64,000 nucleotides of DNA from Apostichopus japonicus (GCF_037975245.1 NC_092577.1:34898898-34962897); one strand, 5' to 3'; positions 11,143-27,955 are shown, counted from the stretch's first letter. A program made the numbers and translations. The notes: generated from the sequence alone by a model not told the origin.

Positions 11143-12391
11143 AGTAGAACTAAGTTATCGAAGGTGACTTTTACAGAAGATGTTTTCAAATTCACGAAAA
11201 GCAATAACGTCATTCGGGACGATAGACACATAGGCAAATAACAAGTAAACCAAATAGTCTACATGTACGATCACAAAGGGACAAATTAATATTTAGTTCC
11301 TCTTGTCAATGTATATGCGGGTTCTTTTGTATGCACCAGTACAATACGCTTGGTTTAACGCGAACACGGAACTATGCTGTTTTCATGATTACCATGTTTT
11401 AGTCTTTGTTTCACAGTAGGGTATTATATTTGGACTATTCTGTTTAGTCAAACCAATACAACATAAGTATGCACACAGTAACCGAACTCCCAAAATGTCT
11501 TGTGACTTGGCTATGTCTCTTTTTCAATGATATGGCTATAAGCCAGACCAACTGTTTACTACGTCATCTGTTCAACTTTAAATAATTAGAGGAAACATAC
11601 TCGGAGTAAAACATCAAACAAAAGTTCTCGAAACCGAACTAGGTAGCCAACCACACAACAAACCGGAATGTATTGATGATATATGATTTTTTTATTATTT
11701 TTTTTGGCAAAGTCATGAGAGACAAATCGTCACATTTAGAAACACCAGTTTCACTTTAACGAATATGGTCTACCAGTTCCTCTCAGTGCATAGAGGACAA
11801 TATTTCCGAAGAATTATTTGTACAAAAGCAAATTGTTTCCTAGTTTCACAAGCGGCAAAATTCCCACAGGCGAAAACGTTTACATAATACAATTTAACAA
11901 TCTATGGAAACAGGCCAATTTATAATTATTTAAATGACGTAGTTACCAGCAAATAATCAAATGTATAGACTTCTTCTGCAAAACACATTAATTACTAGAG
12001 AATATACCGAATATGTAAAAAACTGTATAGACATAGTCCATAGACGATGGGATGAATTTTAAAGCAATATATCTAAAGTTAATAATTGAAGAAGAGTGTT
12101 CTTTATTTCTATAAGTGAAAACCACAACTTCATATCAATGTGTTTATAGCAAAGATATAATTTGTTTTTGATAATCTGGTCACATTTGTTGAATCCGTGC
12201 ATCTGGCAACCACATTGTAAATGATGTCATCATATCAATCGATTTTTATTTAAATGTTTTCGAATCAGGATATAACATTTTGTCAAACGAGTAGAATTTT
12301 GGAATAAAATTCTGACTACAGTGAACATTGACATCTATGCAATCATCATTCCAAAATGCATCAGTTTTCATGAAGGTATCATCAGGAGATT
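11143..12391. other. Upstream flank of LRR pseudogene B1, no gene
   Basis: Aligns with 25950 onward in B2 and 35176 onward in C. It includes the region (about 11290-11700) where similarity to B2 falls from near identity to a visibly lower level. Near 11960-12000 it holds the empty target site of the LINE found in A1 and A2. Confidence 0.55.
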
Positions 12392-12760
12392 ATGGTAGGC
12401 AGTAGTTTTTCCCCTGATAATATTAACCTACGAAAACCTTTTAAAGTCATCTATTCTATCACCGTATCATTGCAACTGACAGACCACCTATATTACTGTG
12501 ATTCATTTCCTGAAGTAAGGAAGAGATTAAACCTTTCGAAATATAGGATAAACTTTGATCAACAATATCTCGAGTTACGGACAAGTTATCGTCATGGGGT
12601 TTGCAAGAATATAACTCATGTAGAATACTGTTTTCTTGTACTTTATGACAAGTATTATTACAATGTCTGCCACAGGAATACCACTTTAAACATTTCCATT
12701 ACTAACCTGCACATTTTATACATATTTTATAATTATATACACCATTGTAGTCGGTGTTAA
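12392..12760 (+). other. 122-codon open frame, possible relic exon
   Basis: Open only in B1; the homologous DNA in A1 (about 5960-6140), A2 and B2 (about 27470-27650) is interrupted. The reading contains several Cys and N-glycosylation sites (CKNITHVEYC, CHRNTTLNISITNLH) and could be what remains of an extracellular-domain exon. I recognise no family. Equally it may be chance. I would not annotate it as a gene. Confidence 0.2.
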
Positions 12761-13976
12761 TGTAGTTTATTTTAATTGAATTCATTGATCAGAAGTGAAC
12801 AAGATGTTATATTCAATTTCATTGTGATCCGGACGAAAGAAGAGGAAGAAGACAACCGCTGTACATACTTTTTAATAATCACTATAATTACTGACAGACC
12901 AGCATTCGTATCTGGTTTTCGAATCTGAGATGAGAGTGAACGCCGACTGAGGGGTGTATAAAGATCATTATACTAGAGTTCCTTAATTATATGTGATTCA
13001 GTGATTATGTACGCATTCAGTGGAACTTGAAGTAAAATAGTGAATCAGGTGAGTGAGTTAGTTTTGAATTGATTAATTTATATATTAAGTTATTCCTATA
13101 ACTTGTAGATTATGACGATGTTTCTGATCGATCTATATTAATATATTTATAATTTTGGAATAAATGGGGATGAACGGGTGCACTCCACATCATTGTCATA
13201 TTAATGTTAATATGTTACCTGTATATTTCATAACTAAATGCAAATGACCGTCACCATGCAGGGCGCGGTATGCCTATTTTAGTTTAAATAAGGTATAATT
13301 TGCATATTTATTGTAGGCGGTTTTATTATTATTGATCCATTGATCATGTTAGTTCGCGAAACTCTAAATTAGATCTACAAAATAATACCTGGGATTCGTG
13401 CGATGAGTTCGTGTCCCATAAATGGAAATTATGATTTCTTTATATTTTTGCTTTTCCAAACTCTTCAACAATTCAAAGTACGGTATATAATTTTATCGTG
13501 TCAGAGGTTGCGATGTTGGTAGAGTAACTTGAAAGGATAGAGCAGAGGACAATTTGATGAAAGAGAAATAAATTCCAATCATCTTGGTGAGGCTTCAGTC
13601 CTTAAAGTTCCTAACAGCCGTTTACAGTTGACACGTTTTTTAATCAAATGGGATCTTGAAACAAACATGTGCACGATGTTATAGAAGCAAACACTGACAA
13701 ATTTCTCTTAAAATAAACATCCGGAATTTCTACTTCAAAATTGGAGAAAACCTCAATAAATATGAAAACATCTGTAATCTTCTTTTTGGAAAGAAATTTC
13801 TGAAAGTATGACATTTCTTCACAAGTTGTTTAAAGTATAGGGCTATTATAGCATATGGAAGTGATAGGTTTATGTAGTAATATTTTGTTTTCTATTTGTC
13901 TATGATTCTATAGCTTTAAACACGAAATCGTGACTATCATTTACCAGCAACAAAAATATCAACAAATATCAGCTGT

Positions 13977-16493
<2,517 letters not shown>

Positions 16494-18323
16494 TTTTTTA
16501 ATTTCTATTAATGTTTCTCACAATAATTATCAAAGATAGAATGCAGTCTCTTTTAGGGATTCGAGTTTGGTTTCGTTAAAATAGTAAAGTCGTCCATTTA
16601 ATCGGACTGCATTTATACTGTATCTTTGCGTTAGTTTTATGTTTTTTTTTTTAAGAACGTGAATCCTCAAGAGACAGTGTGTGACAAATTTCACAATGAA
16701 TGTTGCAGTAATAAATGAAAGTTGAGCTTAAATTCATGCATCTTGACGACATATATCAGGAAATATCTAACTGCATTGGAAGGGTGTTTAAAGAAGAGTG
16801 GGTTGGTGGTTGTGTGGTTGTGTGGTAGAGGTGTATTTTACCGTCATACTAGTAGATGTATGACGTATCCGCTGGTTAAAATCACTTATTTAACCAACGA
16901 AACACGCCAACAACAAAAAACATGAGAACGGACTTATATTTTTGCCTCTTTATTCTAAACGAGTAAATGCCGAACTGTTCTAAGATGATACATATTTATG
17001 TATATACAATCTGGTATAATGATATGTATGTGATAGGTCAACGAACGGACCAACGGGAGGTTTCTAACAACCCTGGGGAGACTGTATCAGAATACAAAAA
17101 CTTGATCAATATACTACAATGTAAATTGTGAATCTAGCTGTTGATGATTCCGGCCATGGGAACTTTGACTGACAGAATAATTATATGAGGGACAAAGCGT
17201 CACATTTATAAACATCAGTTTCACTTTAACGGATATGGTCTACGAGATCCTCTTGCATAGAGGAAATTATTTCCGGACGAAACATTTGTTCCAAAGCATA
17301 GCGGTTCCTAGTTTCACTTGTGATGAAATTCACACGTGCTCTTTATTGTTACAACTAGCGAAAACGTAGATAAGCCTTTACTCTGATTGCTTGACGGAGT
17401 GGGGTGTCGAGGGGAGGGGATTTGAGGTGCATGGTAGAAGGGGAGTTTGGGGAGGAATGGTCTGAGGAGGATCGAAAGGATAAAACTTTCGACGATGTGC
17501 AAAGCGGAAGAATGATACATTTCGGTAGAAACGAGATCTACAGGTGTATATTTTCTTGAATTTGTCATATATCATTGAGGGGGGGGGGGGGTGGTGGATT
17601 CAATGTCATGTCATAAGGTGTCTGTCACTCCTTTAAGAATTGCTGACTTTTATGCACGTGGATATTACCAGCATATATTAATTAAAAGATAAATTTATGC
17701 AGAAGTTTGATTCGCCATATTCTAAGAAGAATAAGAAAACAATTTTGTGCTGGTAGCGTTTCTATAACTGTTCCCGGTTGTAAGAAACTCAACTTTAATA
17801 TTTTGGTAAAACGCTTGAAATATCCTGAATAGGGCTAAATTAAGGTTGGCTTGGGCTCACTAATGCAGACGGCTTACAGTAAATGTTATTGTCTAATGGC
17901 TGTTTCAACGATGCTAATTACTCCCCCCAAAAAATCAGTTGCATCTGAGGAACTGACCTATTGGTCTGTGGACTAGGTAGTTTAGCCACTTTAATTGACA
18001 CTCCTCTGTTGCTTAAGCGGTCACATCTTATAACAAAAATTGGAAAAGTGTTACAGAAAACCTGAAACAGATGCAATGTTTTTTGTTTTAGCGGTATACA
18101 AATAATAGATACAAATAATTACTAATATAATTAACAAACCCCTTTCATTATACGTTATGTATTTACATAATATAACAATCTAACATACATGGAAACAGAC
18201 CAAGAATGCCCTCATGTATTGGTTTCTTTCTTCATAATCCCTTTGCAATGAAAACGCCCAAATATGATATTTCGTACCTGAAGGTAAATAATCAAATGTA
18301 TTGGCTTCTTCTACAAATCACAT
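16494..18323. other. 3' flank of SLC35G copy A2, no gene
   Basis: Near-identical to 3261-5090. Includes the polyadenylation signal at 16710-16715 and a G run near 17579-17591. No gene recognised. Confidence 0.6.
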
Positions 18324-19090
18324 TCCATCGTTTGAGATCGGAGAATGTTTAATCGAACCAAGTCAGCAAGCTCGCAACTTGGGAGTTGTGTTTGATTCGT
18401 CTTTAAGTGCTGACGTCCATATTGGTAAAGTATGCCAGAGAGCATTCCACAACATCAGGATCATTTCGATGATTCGACAGTTTATTAACTCCAAAACAAC
18501 TGCCACTTTGGTGCAGTCGTGTGTTCTGTCACATCTTGACTATTGCAATGCTCTCCTCATTGGATTACCTAAACATCTTCTTAATAAGCTTCAACGTGTT
18601 CAGAACTGTGCTGCTAGATTTGTAACAAAAGCCAAAAAACACCAACATATAACACCAATTCTTAAAGAGCTTCACTGGCTTAAAATTGCGGACAGAATCA
18701 ATTATGAATTTCTTCTCCTTGTGTTCAAAGCAAGGAATGGTTTAGAACCAAATTTACCTACAGGAGCTTCTCCAAGAATACAGACCTAGCAGGGTGCTTC
18801 GTTCAAGCGAACAACATATGCTATCTGTTCGCACTTCCACCTATGGGGATCGTTGCTTTGCTAGATCAGCTCCACAGCTCTGGAACAGTCTCCCCTTACA
18901 TCTGAAAACACTCCAGCATGTGTCAACTTTCCAGAAAGAACCCAAGTCGTTCTTATTCATGAATGCGTATCCATTTGTTTGATAATTGTTGTGTCCCTTC
19001 TGTGTACTTTGCTCCTGCAGCGCTTCTGGTTTTTTTTTTAAACTGGATACAAGCGCTTTACAAATGCTTATTATTATTATTATTACTATT
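18324..19090 (+). mobile_element. 5'-truncated CR1/L2-like LINE insertion, copy A2
   Basis: Same element, same insertion point and same frame break as 5091-5858, so it was copied with the unit and is not an independent insertion. It ends in the (TTA)n tail before aattactag. Confidence 0.9.
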
Positions 19091-20919
19091 AATTACTAGA
19101 GAATATACCGCATATGTAATGAACCGTGTCTAGACATTCATACCGTAGATGAATCGATGACTTTTAAAGCGATATATCTAAAGTTAAATGAAGCTTAAAT
19201 ATAAAACAAGGAAGAGATTTAACCTGTCAAAAATATAGGATAAACTTTGATCAACAATATCTCGAGTTACGGTCAAGATCTCGAGACGGGGTTTGCCAGT
19301 ATATAACTCGTGTGGAATCCTGTTTTCCTTGAACAGGAATACCACTTTAAACATTTCTATTACCAACCTGCACATTTTATTTACATATTAAGTATTATTA
19401 TAAACATCCTTGTAGTCGGGCTTTATGGAGTTTATTTTAATTGAATTAATTTATCTGAAGCCAACACGATGTTATATTCAATTTCATTGGATCCGGACGA
19501 AAGAAGAAGAAGATGACAACCGATGTACATATTTTTAATAATTACTATAATAACTGACAGACCAGCATACATATCTGGTTTTCGAAACTGAGATGAGACT
19601 GAACTGAGGAGTGTAGCATCATTTATACGATATTATTTGATACAGGAACATAACTCGTAATTCACTTAACCTGACATCTTTTTTGAAACAAGAAGGACAT
19701 TTCCATTAAATATTTGATTATATGGAGTCAGTGATTGTATACGTATTCAGGGGAACTTGAAGAAATATAAGGGATCAGGTGAGTGAGTAATGAATTGATT
19801 AATTTATGAATCAAATTTTCCTAGAAATTGTAGATGATTGCGATGTTTCTGATCGATCTATAAAAATATATTTTTAGACAAGTATGGAGTAAATGGGGTT
19901 GAACGGGAACATTCCACAAAATTGTTATATTAATGTAAATGTGTTACCTGTATGTTTCATAACTAAATGCAAAATATAGTCACCATGCAGGAAAATGGTA
20001 GGCTTATTTTAGTTTAGATAAGTTTGATTAATATTGATCCATTTGTAATGATAACCTCATGTTTGATCTCAAAATTCTAAATTAGAGCCACGAAATAGTT
20101 TCCAGGGTCCGTAAATTTAATATTGTGTTGAGTTCGTGTCCCATAAATGGAAATTAGGATTTCTTTATATTTTTCTTTTCCAAACATTTCAAAAATTAAA
20201 AGTACGGTATATAATTATATCGTGTTAGAGGTTGCGAATTTGGTGGAGTAACTTGAAAGGATAGACCAAAGGACAATTTGATGAAAGAGAAAATATATTC
20301 CAGACATTGATGTGAAGCTTCCATCCACCTCTTAACAGCCGGTTTAAGGTTGACACATTTTTGAACCAAAAGTAATTTTGAAACAAACATGTGCATGATG
20401 TTATAAAAGCACACACTGAATAACTTCTCTTAAAATTAACATCCAGAATTCCTACCTCAAAATTAAACAATATCTCAATAAATATGAAAACATCTCGCAT
20501 ATTCTTTTGGGAAGGAAATATACCATTCCCTACCCATCCCCCCTTTATCAAGACGTCGAGTTTCAACTGACGACGAACAAATACATTTTTATTTCGGGTA
20601 TCTTGCAAGGTTTTTAAAACTATTTAAATTCTTTCTGATGAAATAGGATACAGACTCAGTGTACCCTTCATACATGCAAGGTATACTGCAGTTTTTCTTA
20701 AATTGTATCACAAAGGATCATACATGTTGACAAAAACCTGACAAATTGATTACCTTTCTTCACAAATTGTATAAAGTACAGGCCTATTATAGCATATGGA
20801 AGTGACAGATTTGTGTAGTAATAATTTTTATTTTATTTTTGTGTATGGTTCTATAGCGTTAAACACGAAATCGTGACTATCATATACCAGCAACAAAAAT
20901 ATCAGCAAATTTCAGCTTT

Positions 20920-22859
20920 ATGGAGCATATGGAGTCATTAAAGTTAATTGAGGAAGATGGATTTGATTATAAGAGGTGAGAAAAATTATCTTTGGTTTTC
21001 TGTTTGATTTTTAATCTCACTCTCTTTCTTCTTCAATTAGATTTTCCTTTCCCTTCTTCATGACCATATTTTGAGTAACAGTCTGTACATTTTTTAAAAC
21101 TGACAGTGAAACGTAAACATGAAATACTCATTAATATAACTCATCGTGATAGATGCACACTAACAAGTTTGTTTAAGTGTTTTTACTTAAAATATACCAT
21201 TTTCTTTTTTAATTTCAACTATCATTGTCTCGAAATCCTCATTTCGAATTTCCATCGAATTTTCACAAGAATGCTTTAATACATATTCTTCGTTTATGAG
21301 TAAAAAATCAAGCGTCATTTGGACTATCATTTCCACCCTGCACTGTATTGAAGATATATAATATATTTTAACAAAATCGATCATTATAAAGCGCAAGTAT
21401 TGTAACAACAGACCGGTTCTGCGGTTGAAATATGTTTAATTTTTTTCTCTCTTTAATGACGTAAAGTGAAGTCTAAGTACCCAAAATATCAATTTAAGAA
21501 GTTAGAAATACATGATAGCTTAACCTCATCTGGCACATAAATGTTATTTTGTAGGAGGGAGGTGGAGAGGATGGTCGAAGGAGAATAATTCTCGATTCGA
21601 AATTCGAAAAAGAATTGGAAAAAATGACAATTTGCAGGCCAACATAATGCAGGCTGACTGCACTTTGCTGACTTAGTGTAGTAGCGTAAATGACAAACCA
21701 GAAAAATAAGAAATCAGATGAACTATTGTTATCCGTTGATAAAAATTGTTCATCAAACGTGCATTTGGCTTGCCATGGACGTATCCTACTGATTACAATA
21801 AAGGTAACTTACACACTAGACAATAGTACAATCTGATATTATATCATTTTATGCATGAAATCAGTTTTCTTTTTCTTCAGAGACGTGAATGAAGAAAGTA
21901 ACCATGGTGATGAGGAGAGAGACGATTCGGTCGTTAAGAGAATCTGGAGAGCCACGTTACACACTGTATCGGCGCGCCGCGGCGTATTTTATGCCATTAC
22001 GGCGGGCGTTTTGTTAGGGTGTCAACTGTCCACTGTGAAAGCAATCACGTTATCCCCTTATCAAATCATGGTTTTACGCAGCTTTCTGTTCCTCCCATGT
22101 ATCATCTTCGTCTCTTGGAACAGAAGCAATGACTATGACGTCATAGATTTGGTATGTTACATCTCTTATGGAGTATTCAGCTCACTTGGGTTATTACTTG
22201 CTTACGTTGCTCTACAATTTGCTCAAATCGGAAACGTCAGCGCTATTAGTTCAAATTTACCAATTCCATCTACTTTGCTTGCTTTTGTTTTTTTCAAAGA
22301 ACCTCTCACCATATTTGGAGTGACCTTTCTAATCATTAATTTAATTGGCCTAATCCTCGTATCGCAACCGCCATTTTTATTTCCTAGTGGTGGCGAAGAC
22401 GTCGCTCTGCAGGCGACCTTCGAAAACTCAAACGAATTCGTAGGTGCACTGATAGCTTTCATGAGCCTGATCGGGCTGTCTTTAGCTACGATCTTCACGA
22501 GAAAACTATCTTATCGAGGAAATGTCGACCCGGCTTTACTTTCTTTCATTCCGGGTGCGACTGGAGTTGTGATATCAGGAGCGGTTCTACTTTTTAGTCA
22601 AACTTGGGATTATTTCCAGTCAGTAGAAGAAGGTTTTATTTGTCTACTTGTCGGGATTCTGTCTGCTGCTGGAAATTTATTGATCGTACTGGCATTAAAA
22701 TATGAAGATGTCAGTTTAGTCACGATACAGTTTACGTTGAGTGCTCCAGTAGCCTTTGTTCTAGGAGTAATACTATTTCAAGAGATTCCAGACTTCATAT
22801 CAGTAATTGGAGCTACTTTAATTTTAGGTTCTACTTTTGGACTTTTGTGGAGAAAGTAA
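20920..22859 (+). CDS. SLC35G: SLC35G1-like EamA/DMT transporter, copy B2 (intact)
   Basis: Exon 1 is 20920-20975 (MEHMESLKLIEEDGFDYK plus AG, donor GTGAG); exon 2 is 21881-22859 after a TTTTTCTTCAG acceptor. Joined length is 344 aa with both EamA repeats. Compared with A1 it has substitutions typical of the B/C branch: first-exon insert of three codons, a QFTLSAP motif in the second repeat where A1 has HSTLSAP, and NLLIVLALKYED where A1 has NLFLVLALKYED. No triplet repeat in its intron (20976-21880), which is shorter than in A copies. It is the intact partner of the truncated B1 gene. Same cellular role as A1, membrane transport with unknown substrate. Confidence 0.9.
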
Positions 22860-25289
22860 ATGTGTTTCTTTTTATTAATCTTTTCCACGATAATTATGTA
22901 AGGTAGAATGCAGACTCTTTTTGGTTTTGTAAAAATATTAAAGTCGTCCATTTAATCGGACTGTATTTATACTGTATCTTTGTGTTATGCGTAAATGTTT
23001 TCTTTAAGTATGTGAACATTCAAGAAAGAGACGAATTTCGCAATGAATGTTGCAGTAATAATTCAATGTTGAGCTTAAATTCATGCATCTTGACGACAGA
23101 TATATGAAGAAATATCTAACTGCACTGGAAGGGTGTTTAACGAACAGCGGGAGGGTGGTTGGATGGATTGGTTTGTGGGTGGTGAAATGTGTATTTTACC
23201 GTCCTGCTCGTATATGTTTGATGTATTCGCTGGTTTAAATCACATATTTAACCAAACTGAAAACGCAAAACAAAACACATGAGAACGGACTTTTATGTTT
23301 GCGTCTTTATTCTAAACGAGTAACACCGAACTGATCTAAGATAATACATATTTATGTATATACAATCTGGTATAATAATATGTGGATGATAGGTCAACGG
23401 ACGGACCAACGGGTGGTTTCTAACAACCCTGGGGCGACTGTATCAGAATACAAAAACTTGATCAAAATATACTACAATGTATAGTGTGAATCTAGCTGTT
23501 GATGATACCGGTCATGGGAACTTTGACAAAATAATTGTAACATTTTACATTATGTAAACCCAGTGTCATTATATTGTGTGTGCCATGTGTGTTTAGGGAA
23601 ATGGGTGGAGATTACCTATAGCTATTGTTTCCACTCTCCTGTTGTCTGAACCGCCCCAACCACCACCCCACCCCACCCCGACCCCACCCCCTCGTTTATT
23701 CTCTCTCTCTAGTCCAACCAGATCCCCTAGACATTATTATAAAATTTTACATGAGGTAAACCCATTCATGTTTATTTTTTGGTGCCATGTGCGTTTATCT
23801 TTGAGGAAAGTGGTGGAGATTAACTATTAACTATTGTCCACACTCCTCTATTGTCTTAACCGCCCAGCCCCTTCCCCCTTCTCTCTCTCTCTGGCCCACC
23901 CTCGTGACAGACAGGCTTGAAAAGGAGTACCAATACGACGGCATTATCAATATAAAATATCATGGAGACAATGAACAAGGCTCCGTCCGCTTTTTCACCC
24001 TCCAAAAATTCCATTACACGGATAAAACAATATAATCAAACTGAATATATTACTTGCAGTATTCCAATAGCATGAGACAGACTCAGACATAATAAATATA
24101 TACATAGATAACCAAAAATTGTGCACCTATCTTCAGCTCTAACGTGTGCCGTAAATGTGGGTAACAGTGGGATCATGTGGGTAGGGGGTGCATTCTCAAT
24201 GGGAACAAAACTGTCAGTTCTGCCAATGTATCAGGCGTCTGTAAACCCTTAATGAATGTATCCAAAAACTTCAAAAACATTTCACACAACTATCTTGGTT
24301 TCACTGGGGAACACAAAAGGTCGCTTTCCAAAACCTGATGTAGAATTGTCGGGACGAACTGCACATCTTTCTTTGAAAGCTTTGAAGTGTAACACGTTTG
24401 CTTATTAGTACATCACTATATCAAGCTACAAACTATATTAAACTATCACAGGCAGAAGCCAAAATATAAAATAGGAAAGCGTAATAAATATATAAAAAAT
24501 CAGGAATTTGTAATGAATTATTAACTCTCCATTGAATTGAGCAAAATTTCACCTACTGATTAATATTGGAAAAATCGATCGTTATTAAGTCAAAATTATA
24601 TTAAATGTTCTAGAAACTCGTCTTCCCAGCATACCAATTTAAAGAAAAGAACGACAAACCATTCCACGATATTAGCTCTGCTATTCTTGACTCGCAGGTA
24701 ACCTTTAAATAATCGTTTTGATTTGTTAATCTGGAGAGGCTATGTATCACATAGTATTTAACATTCATTGTGTTATTTTTATCAGCAGTCGAATGGACTT
24801 TGATGGTCTGAAAATATCAATTATCGGTAATTAAAACTGGGGTATTCAACCGAAAATAATGGATCAACAGATAACTAACGATATCCTTGGTATCTCAACT
24901 TAATTGTTAATAAGATTAAATTAGATCTTACGTTATATCTGGACTTAAGGACCTCGATGCCCCAGATTGGGCAGATACCAAATGAAGTTGTTACTGGCCA
25001 TCTATTTTCGTCAACTGTCTTTTACCTTTCACAACTTTTAGTGTTGTATTTCAGCTATCCAAATAAAGTTGAGATTAACTTGCTCTTTTATTTTCAAAAT
25101 AGTGTTAACATTTTGTGTAGCAGTTTTGAAGGCTCCACACTTTGTTTCTCATCAATATTTTGTCGTTCCTGTGTTTAAAATCGATTAGGGTCCTTGGCTA
25201 GACCTATCCATGTCCCTATGTATCTTTGTATTTTGTAATTAATAATTGCCTAGGCTATTATTTGCCCTTCATGCATAACATGTTTGTAT
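22860..25289. other. 3' flank of SLC35G copy B2, no gene
   Basis: Array intergenic DNA. Bases 22860 to about 24055 have no counterpart in B1. Within it, a block at about 23521-23670 is imperfectly repeated at about 23735-23880 (both carry the taaaccca and gtggagatta words and end in C-rich and CT-rich tracts). The 24058-25289 part matches 9251-10482. Confidence 0.6.
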
Positions 25290-25949
25290 GCGATGTAGAT
25301 AATATATTGCCAATCGCGTATTTGATTTTCAGGAATTTTTTGTTATGTTGATATTTTGTAGGACGACGCTGTAATTCTTTGTAATAAATGACAAAATCTC
25401 AATGGATACAGCAGTGATTTTGTTGAGGTTCTTGATGTTGATTTGAGATACATCAATTTCATAGTGGTCAGCAAGGCAAAGATGTAGAAACGTGGTATCG
25501 TCCAAGAATTCAATAATGTTGTTCGACATATTCCAGACAAGTTTCCCAAAACGAGTTATTCCAGAAAATGTATCCACGACTGTTATTTGATTTTAACTGA
25601 TGTCCAGAACCAATTCCGGTATCAATGTGTTTAATTCCCTGTTCAAGGATAGAAAGTCACCTAAATTGAACTGTGTGAACGTATTATGAGAGAAATGAAG
25701 CCTTCCAAATGGACTCAAATCTCCACAACTGCTAATTTCATTGATATTCTTTAAGCCGAGACCGCTACAATCTAGTTTAAATGGGTATTTTCTTGATATT
25801 TTCGTAATACACCGACAAGACTGACCATAAACTGATTGAAAATTAGCTACAATACTCATCGTCCAAGTTAAAACGATCATCTCATACCAGAGCCAAAAAA
25901 TGATTCGCGTCTTTATCTTGGAGAGAAGTTTCCAGATTCCTTTGCTCAA
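25290..25949 (-). pseudogene. LRR-Ig receptor pseudogene, copy B2
   Basis: Near-identical to the B1 pseudogene: N-terminal signal and LRRNT readable for 118 codons, TAA in place of a Tyr codon near 25593, internal deletion in the LRR region, and no LRRCT, Ig, membrane or cytoplasmic part. The intact relative is at 33484-35175. Confidence 0.88.
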
Positions 25950-27955
25950 AGTAGAACTAAGTTATCGAAGGTGACTTTTACAGAAGATGTTTCCAAATTC
26001 ACGAAAAGCAATAACGTCATTCGGGACGATAGACACATAGGCAAATAACAAGTAAACCAAATAGTCTACATGTACGATCACAAAGGGACAAATTAATATT
26101 TAGTTCCGCTTGTCAATGTATATGCGGGTTCTTTTGTATCCACCAATACAATACGCTTGGTTTAACACGAACACGGAACTATGCTGTTTTCATGATTACC
26201 ATGTTTTAGTCTTTGTTTCACAGTAGGGTATTATATTTGGACTATTCTGTTTAGTCAAACCAATACAACATAAGTATACACACAGTAACCGAACTCCCAA
26301 AATGTCTTGTGACTTTGCTATGTCTCTGTTTCAAAGATATAGCTATAAGCTAGACCAACTGTTCACTACGTCATCTGTTCAACTTTAAATAATTAGAGGA
26401 AAAATACTCGGAGTAAAACATCAAACAAAAGTTCTCGAAACCGAACTAGGTAGCCAACCACACAACAAACTGGAATGTATTGATGATATATGATTTTTTT
26501 GTGTGCAAAGCCATGAGAGACAAATCGTCACATTTAGAAACACCAGTTTCACTTTAACGAATATGGTCTACCAGTTCCTCTTGCATAGAGGACATTATTT
26601 CCGAAGAACCGTTTGTACAAAAGCAAATTGTTTCACTAGCGGCAAAATTTCCACAGGCGAAAACGTTAACATAATACAATTTAACAATCTAACATACATG
26701 GAAACGAGCCAAGTACGCCCATTTTATTTGTTTCTTTCTACATAAGCCCATTGCAATGTAAGCGCTCAAATATGATATTTCGTACTTGAAGGTAAGGTGC
26801 GTGTTTTATATTAATTTATAATTATATACATGACGTAGTTACCAGCAAATAATCAAATGTATAGGCTTCTTCTACAAAACACATTAATTACTAGAGAATA
26901 TACCGAATATGTAATTAACATGTATAGATATTCAGTCCATAAACGATGAGATGAATTTTAAAGCGATATATCTAAAGTGAATTGAAGCTTAAATATAAAC
27001 AATGCTGAGAGTGTTCTTTATCTCTATAAGTGAAAACCACATCTTCATATCAATGTGTTTATAGCAAGATATAATTTTTTTTATAATATGGTCATATTTG
27101 TTGAGTCCGTGCATCTGGCAACCACAGTTTAAATGATGCCATCATATCAATTGAACTTTTTTAAATGTTTTACTGTTCTTGTTGTTTGTTTGTTTTTTGT
27201 CTTTATAAGGTTCAAAATCATTTATCGAATGAGGATATAATATTTCGTCAAACGAGTAGCATTTTTAATGAAATTCTGACTACAGACAACATTGACATCT
27301 ATGCAATCATCATTCCAAAATGCATCAGTTTTCATGGATAATCAAAAGGACATTCTGGTAGGGAGTAGTTTTCCTCCCTGATGATATTAACCTACGAAAC
27401 CCTTTTAAATTCATATCATTGTAACATTGACACAGACCACTAACAGACCACCTATATTACTGTGATTCATTTTCTGAAGTAAGGAAGAGATTTTACCTTT
27501 CAAAATATAGGATAATCTTTTATCAACGATATCTCGAGTTACGGACAAGATATCGGACGGGGTTTGCAAGTATATAGCTCGTGTGTACTTTATGACAAGT
27601 ATTAATACGATATCTGCCACAAGAATACCACTTTAAATATTTTCATTACTAACCTGCACATTTTATATGTATTTATAATTATATGCATCATTGTAGTCGG
27701 GTTTAATGAAGTTTATTTTAGCTGAATTCATTTATCTGAAGTCAACAAGATGTTATATTCAGTTTCATTGGATCCTGAAGAAAGAAGAAGAAGAAGACAA
27801 CCGTTGTACATAATTTTGATAATCACTATAATAACTGACAGACCAACATTCATATCTGGTTTTCGAATCTGAGATGAGACTGAACACCGACTGAGGGGTG
27901 TATATACTACAGGTCCTTTATACTATAAAGGAACTCTGCGCTGTACGGTATTGTT
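25950..27955. other. Unit B2 tail, no gene
   Basis: Array intergenic DNA. It contains the empty LINE site near 26875-26895 and the broken counterpart of the B1 frame at 12392-12760. Nothing else recognised. Confidence 0.55.

Larger units (their letters stand above)
6747..13246. repeat. Tandem array unit B1
   Basis: Starts with the same gtcaccatgcag word as units A and B2. Contains a truncated SLC35G copy and an LRR-Ig pseudogene. From 6747 to about 11.3 kb it is nearly identical to B2, apart from the 1.57-kb deletion at 9247-9250. From about 11.7 kb to 13246 it is clearly more diverged from B2, with indels, which suggests the tail has a different origin from the head. Confidence 0.8.
19979..27955. 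repeat. Tandem array unit B2
   Basis: Near-identical to B1 up to about 26.1 kb but keeps the 1.57 kb (about 22482-24055) missing from B1. Beyond about 26.5 kb it diverges from the B1 tail: for example it retains about 100 bases near 26695-26810 that B1 lacks. It ends near 27955 where unit C begins abruptly at the conserved transporter 5' block. Confidence 0.8.
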
